Positions 61,820 through 64,000 of a stretch of DNA of 64,000 bases are shown here, in pieces (the first letter of the stretch is position 1; each line of letters begins with the position of its first letter). A program made the position numbers and the translations under genes. The notes under the pieces are model-generated. The model worked only from the letters and a program-made list of their open reading frames with translations, was not told the DNA's origin and did no database searches. The stretch lies in NCBI GenBank assembly GCA_025331565.1, contig JAFREQ010000069.1, positions 558,001 to 622,000 of the forward strand. Reading direction: 5' to 3'. The DNA comes from Holacanthus passer. Its lineage: Eukaryota; Chordata; Actinopteri; Pomacanthidae.

Positions 61820-64000
61820 CAGATTTTGAGATGGCTGGTAGTTGGACTACCTCCACAGCTCAGTATTTTTAAAGACCTCCATCTTTTCAGTCCCATTGCT
61901 GCCAGCTTTGCACATGCTGCTGTACCACAACACTGTGGAACTAAAGGCCTCTGTTTCTCCCGCTCTGTCTCTCAGCTGTCTTTCTTGCTTGCTTGCTTGC
62001 TCTGTCCCTCTCCAGAATAACCTATATTTTATGTTTGCTACTGCATAAAAATAACTGGAGACAAATAAATTACAAAAAGCCTCAGCATAATAGTTCCATG
62101 ACCATTTAGGGGAGACTTGAGCCTAATTCGTACTTTCCACATCCAAGTGAAAAAGTGTACATTTTGTCTTCTGTCCATGTCCATGAGGGTCTGTGTGAAC
62201 TGCCAACGCCAACAAATGTATACATCTGTGTGTGCAGACACGCAGTGTAGTATAAACAACGGTGTCCACTGTCCATGTGTACGTCTGTTTTGGACTCTGT
62301 CTGGCCCTTCATAAACTGTAGACAAGAAAGCTTAAAGTCAGTGTTGTGGAAGCTTCACTAGATTCCAGACCAGCTGGACTCATTGGTAGAGTGACCCCAA
62401 GAGCCAAATGTGGATATTAACAGAGGTGTCAGAGACAGACAGCAGGCTGACATCCAACCCTGTGGGAAATACTGAGTGTGTGACGGATCAGCGACCTACC
62501 CTGTTTACTGTGATGTTGAAGTTGTTTCAAATGTTTAGATGATAAATTGTTTTTTTGGTCATAATTCTGACATGGCAACACCAAAAGGAAGCTTCACAGA
62601 CTGACATCTGATACAAACACTGGAAGCTCAGCTGTAGCTTATCCATTACTCTCCATCCCAACTTCACTGAAGACAACGGGAAAGGCCTGAAGAGATGACA
62701 GACTTCAAAGCTTCATGTGCAGCTTGAACAGATCAAACTGCACCCATGAAGCGAGGATAATTTGTCATGTCCATAACAGCTCAGAATGCCAATAATACCA
62801 TCATGAACTCCATAATATGTTAACTTTACAACAGACATTAGCATCTCATTCACTTTCACCCCCAAAAGCAAAGTCAGACAGTTCCTATTTTTTATTCATG
62901 TGAATATTTGCACTTATCAACATTTTTTCTACAAGAACGTTCCGTGGATATAAGTTGGAAAAAATCAGAGAGGATGAAAGTGCTGGATTGAGGTCCAACC
63001 TCTAACCATTTTACTGTTATATGCTTCTTCAGCTCTTGCTACAAGGAATATTTTTATGATCCATCTGCCAAGATAGATGAGTATAAAAAGATATATTTTT
63101 GGAAAATGTCTCTGTTTTAAACCACTGGACTAATATCAGACATGGGTCAGATATGTGTCTGCAACCTTTTGGGGACAACGAAGTCGTCAAACTTGAATTG
63201 CTGTTAACACACGTACACACACACTCAAGCAACCTGTCCAGGACCAGAGAGAATGGGACCGGTTTAACACAGCTGTTTTTTTATAGTTTAATCAATAGAT
63301 GGCAGTACTTCTCCAGACATGCAGAGCCATACTGAAACAAACACTCAAATCATGCTTACTATGGAGGCAGGTTGTAGAAATAAGAGGTCACTTGGGTAAT
63401 GTTTCCACAGAAGGATGCATTCATCATTTGCACTTTAATTCACTCAGTTTTTAAATGATAGTTGGAATTCTATTTGTATAATCTTAACAATTGTTTAATG
63501 ATTTTGCTATTAAATTTCATTGTGTTTTGTTAAAAAACAATGTTGACAAAGATCTTGTAAATTGTAAAAGGTGTCAGGGGTTAGAAGTTATTTGATAGAA
63601 AATGTACCATTAGTTTTGTTTGCGTGACAAAACATCCAAATATTTGTTGACTGAGTACTTAATTTAAATGGGCAGCATGTGCCATTTTTTTTCTTCTAAT
63701 AATGTTTTTGTGGTCAAAATAATTAGAATTGACTGGGAATGTTCTTAGTGCAGCACCAGAGCTGACATGCACCCACAGGAAAAACAGGTCAAGTGTAAAG
63801 GATGAATTTTACAGAGGAGAATTAAGGCCGTGTGAAGAAAAAGAAATTGTTATCTTGCGTTTCACGTCATTGTGTGATTTATGGTAAAGGTGTCAAAGAT
63901 TCCCATTTTTATGACTTGTGGCACTATAGATTTAGATTCTTTAAATTTGGGTTTGATTACCTTGAACAATGAACTTTGGCTTATGTGCGGGTGAATGTTT
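61820..64000. other. Downstream spacer, nothing recognised
   Basis: AT-rich DNA with short unrelated open frames. No exon, RNA gene, transposon end or array was seen. Confidence 0.5.

Noticed and set aside
1..64000. tRNA genes, rRNA genes and CRISPR arrays
   Set aside because: None was seen on reading for B-box-like motifs, long conserved rRNA stretches or regularly spaced direct repeats; a tRNA scan would settle the first point.

Overview
The window looks like vertebrate nuclear DNA from a ray-finned (teleost) fish. The genes have many short exons with GT/AG introns. The encoded proteins are close to vertebrate HNRNPLL, CDK1, CTU2 and RNF166. The introns and spacers carry fish-type interspersed repeats, a hAT-type MITE, LTR-retrotransposon pieces, a LINE reverse-transcriptase fragment and microsatellites. 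No bacterial-style operons, CRISPR arrays, rRNAs or convincing tRNAs were seen.

Layout: (1) 1-14.0 kb, + strand: the last seven coding exons of hnrnpll, with a 3'UTR running to about 17.1 kb. The RRM1/RRM2 exons were not found and probably lie upstream of the window. (2) 19.0-25.1 kb, + strand: a complete cdk1 gene (303 codons, 7 coding exons after a non-coding first exon) behind a promoter with two CCAAT-box/CHR modules. (3) 28.4-31.2 kb, + strand: a small secreted protein of about 150 aa. Its exons are all separated by phase-0 introns except at the start codon, which is split by the first intron, and it has a 24-nt micro-exon. The architecture fits a short-chain four-helix cytokine (IL-4/13 or IL-3/IL-5/CSF2 type), but the identity is not certain. 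This is the most interesting locus. (4) 51.7-35.4 kb, - strand: a complete ctu2 gene (16 coding exons, 511 aa) for the tRNA wobble-uridine 2-thiolation complex. (5) 54.0-61.8 kb, + strand: a complete rnf166 gene (6 coding exons, about 249 aa), an E3 ubiquitin ligase. ctu2 and rnf166 lie head to head, as they do in mammals.

The genes share no pathway. hnrnpll acts in splicing, cdk1 in mitosis, ctu2 in tRNA modification and rnf166 in ubiquitination; the small secreted protein is probably an immune signal. Exon boundaries were read by eye from splice consensus plus reading-frame continuity. The phases join without a break across all exons of every gene listed, but coordinates may be off by a base or two.
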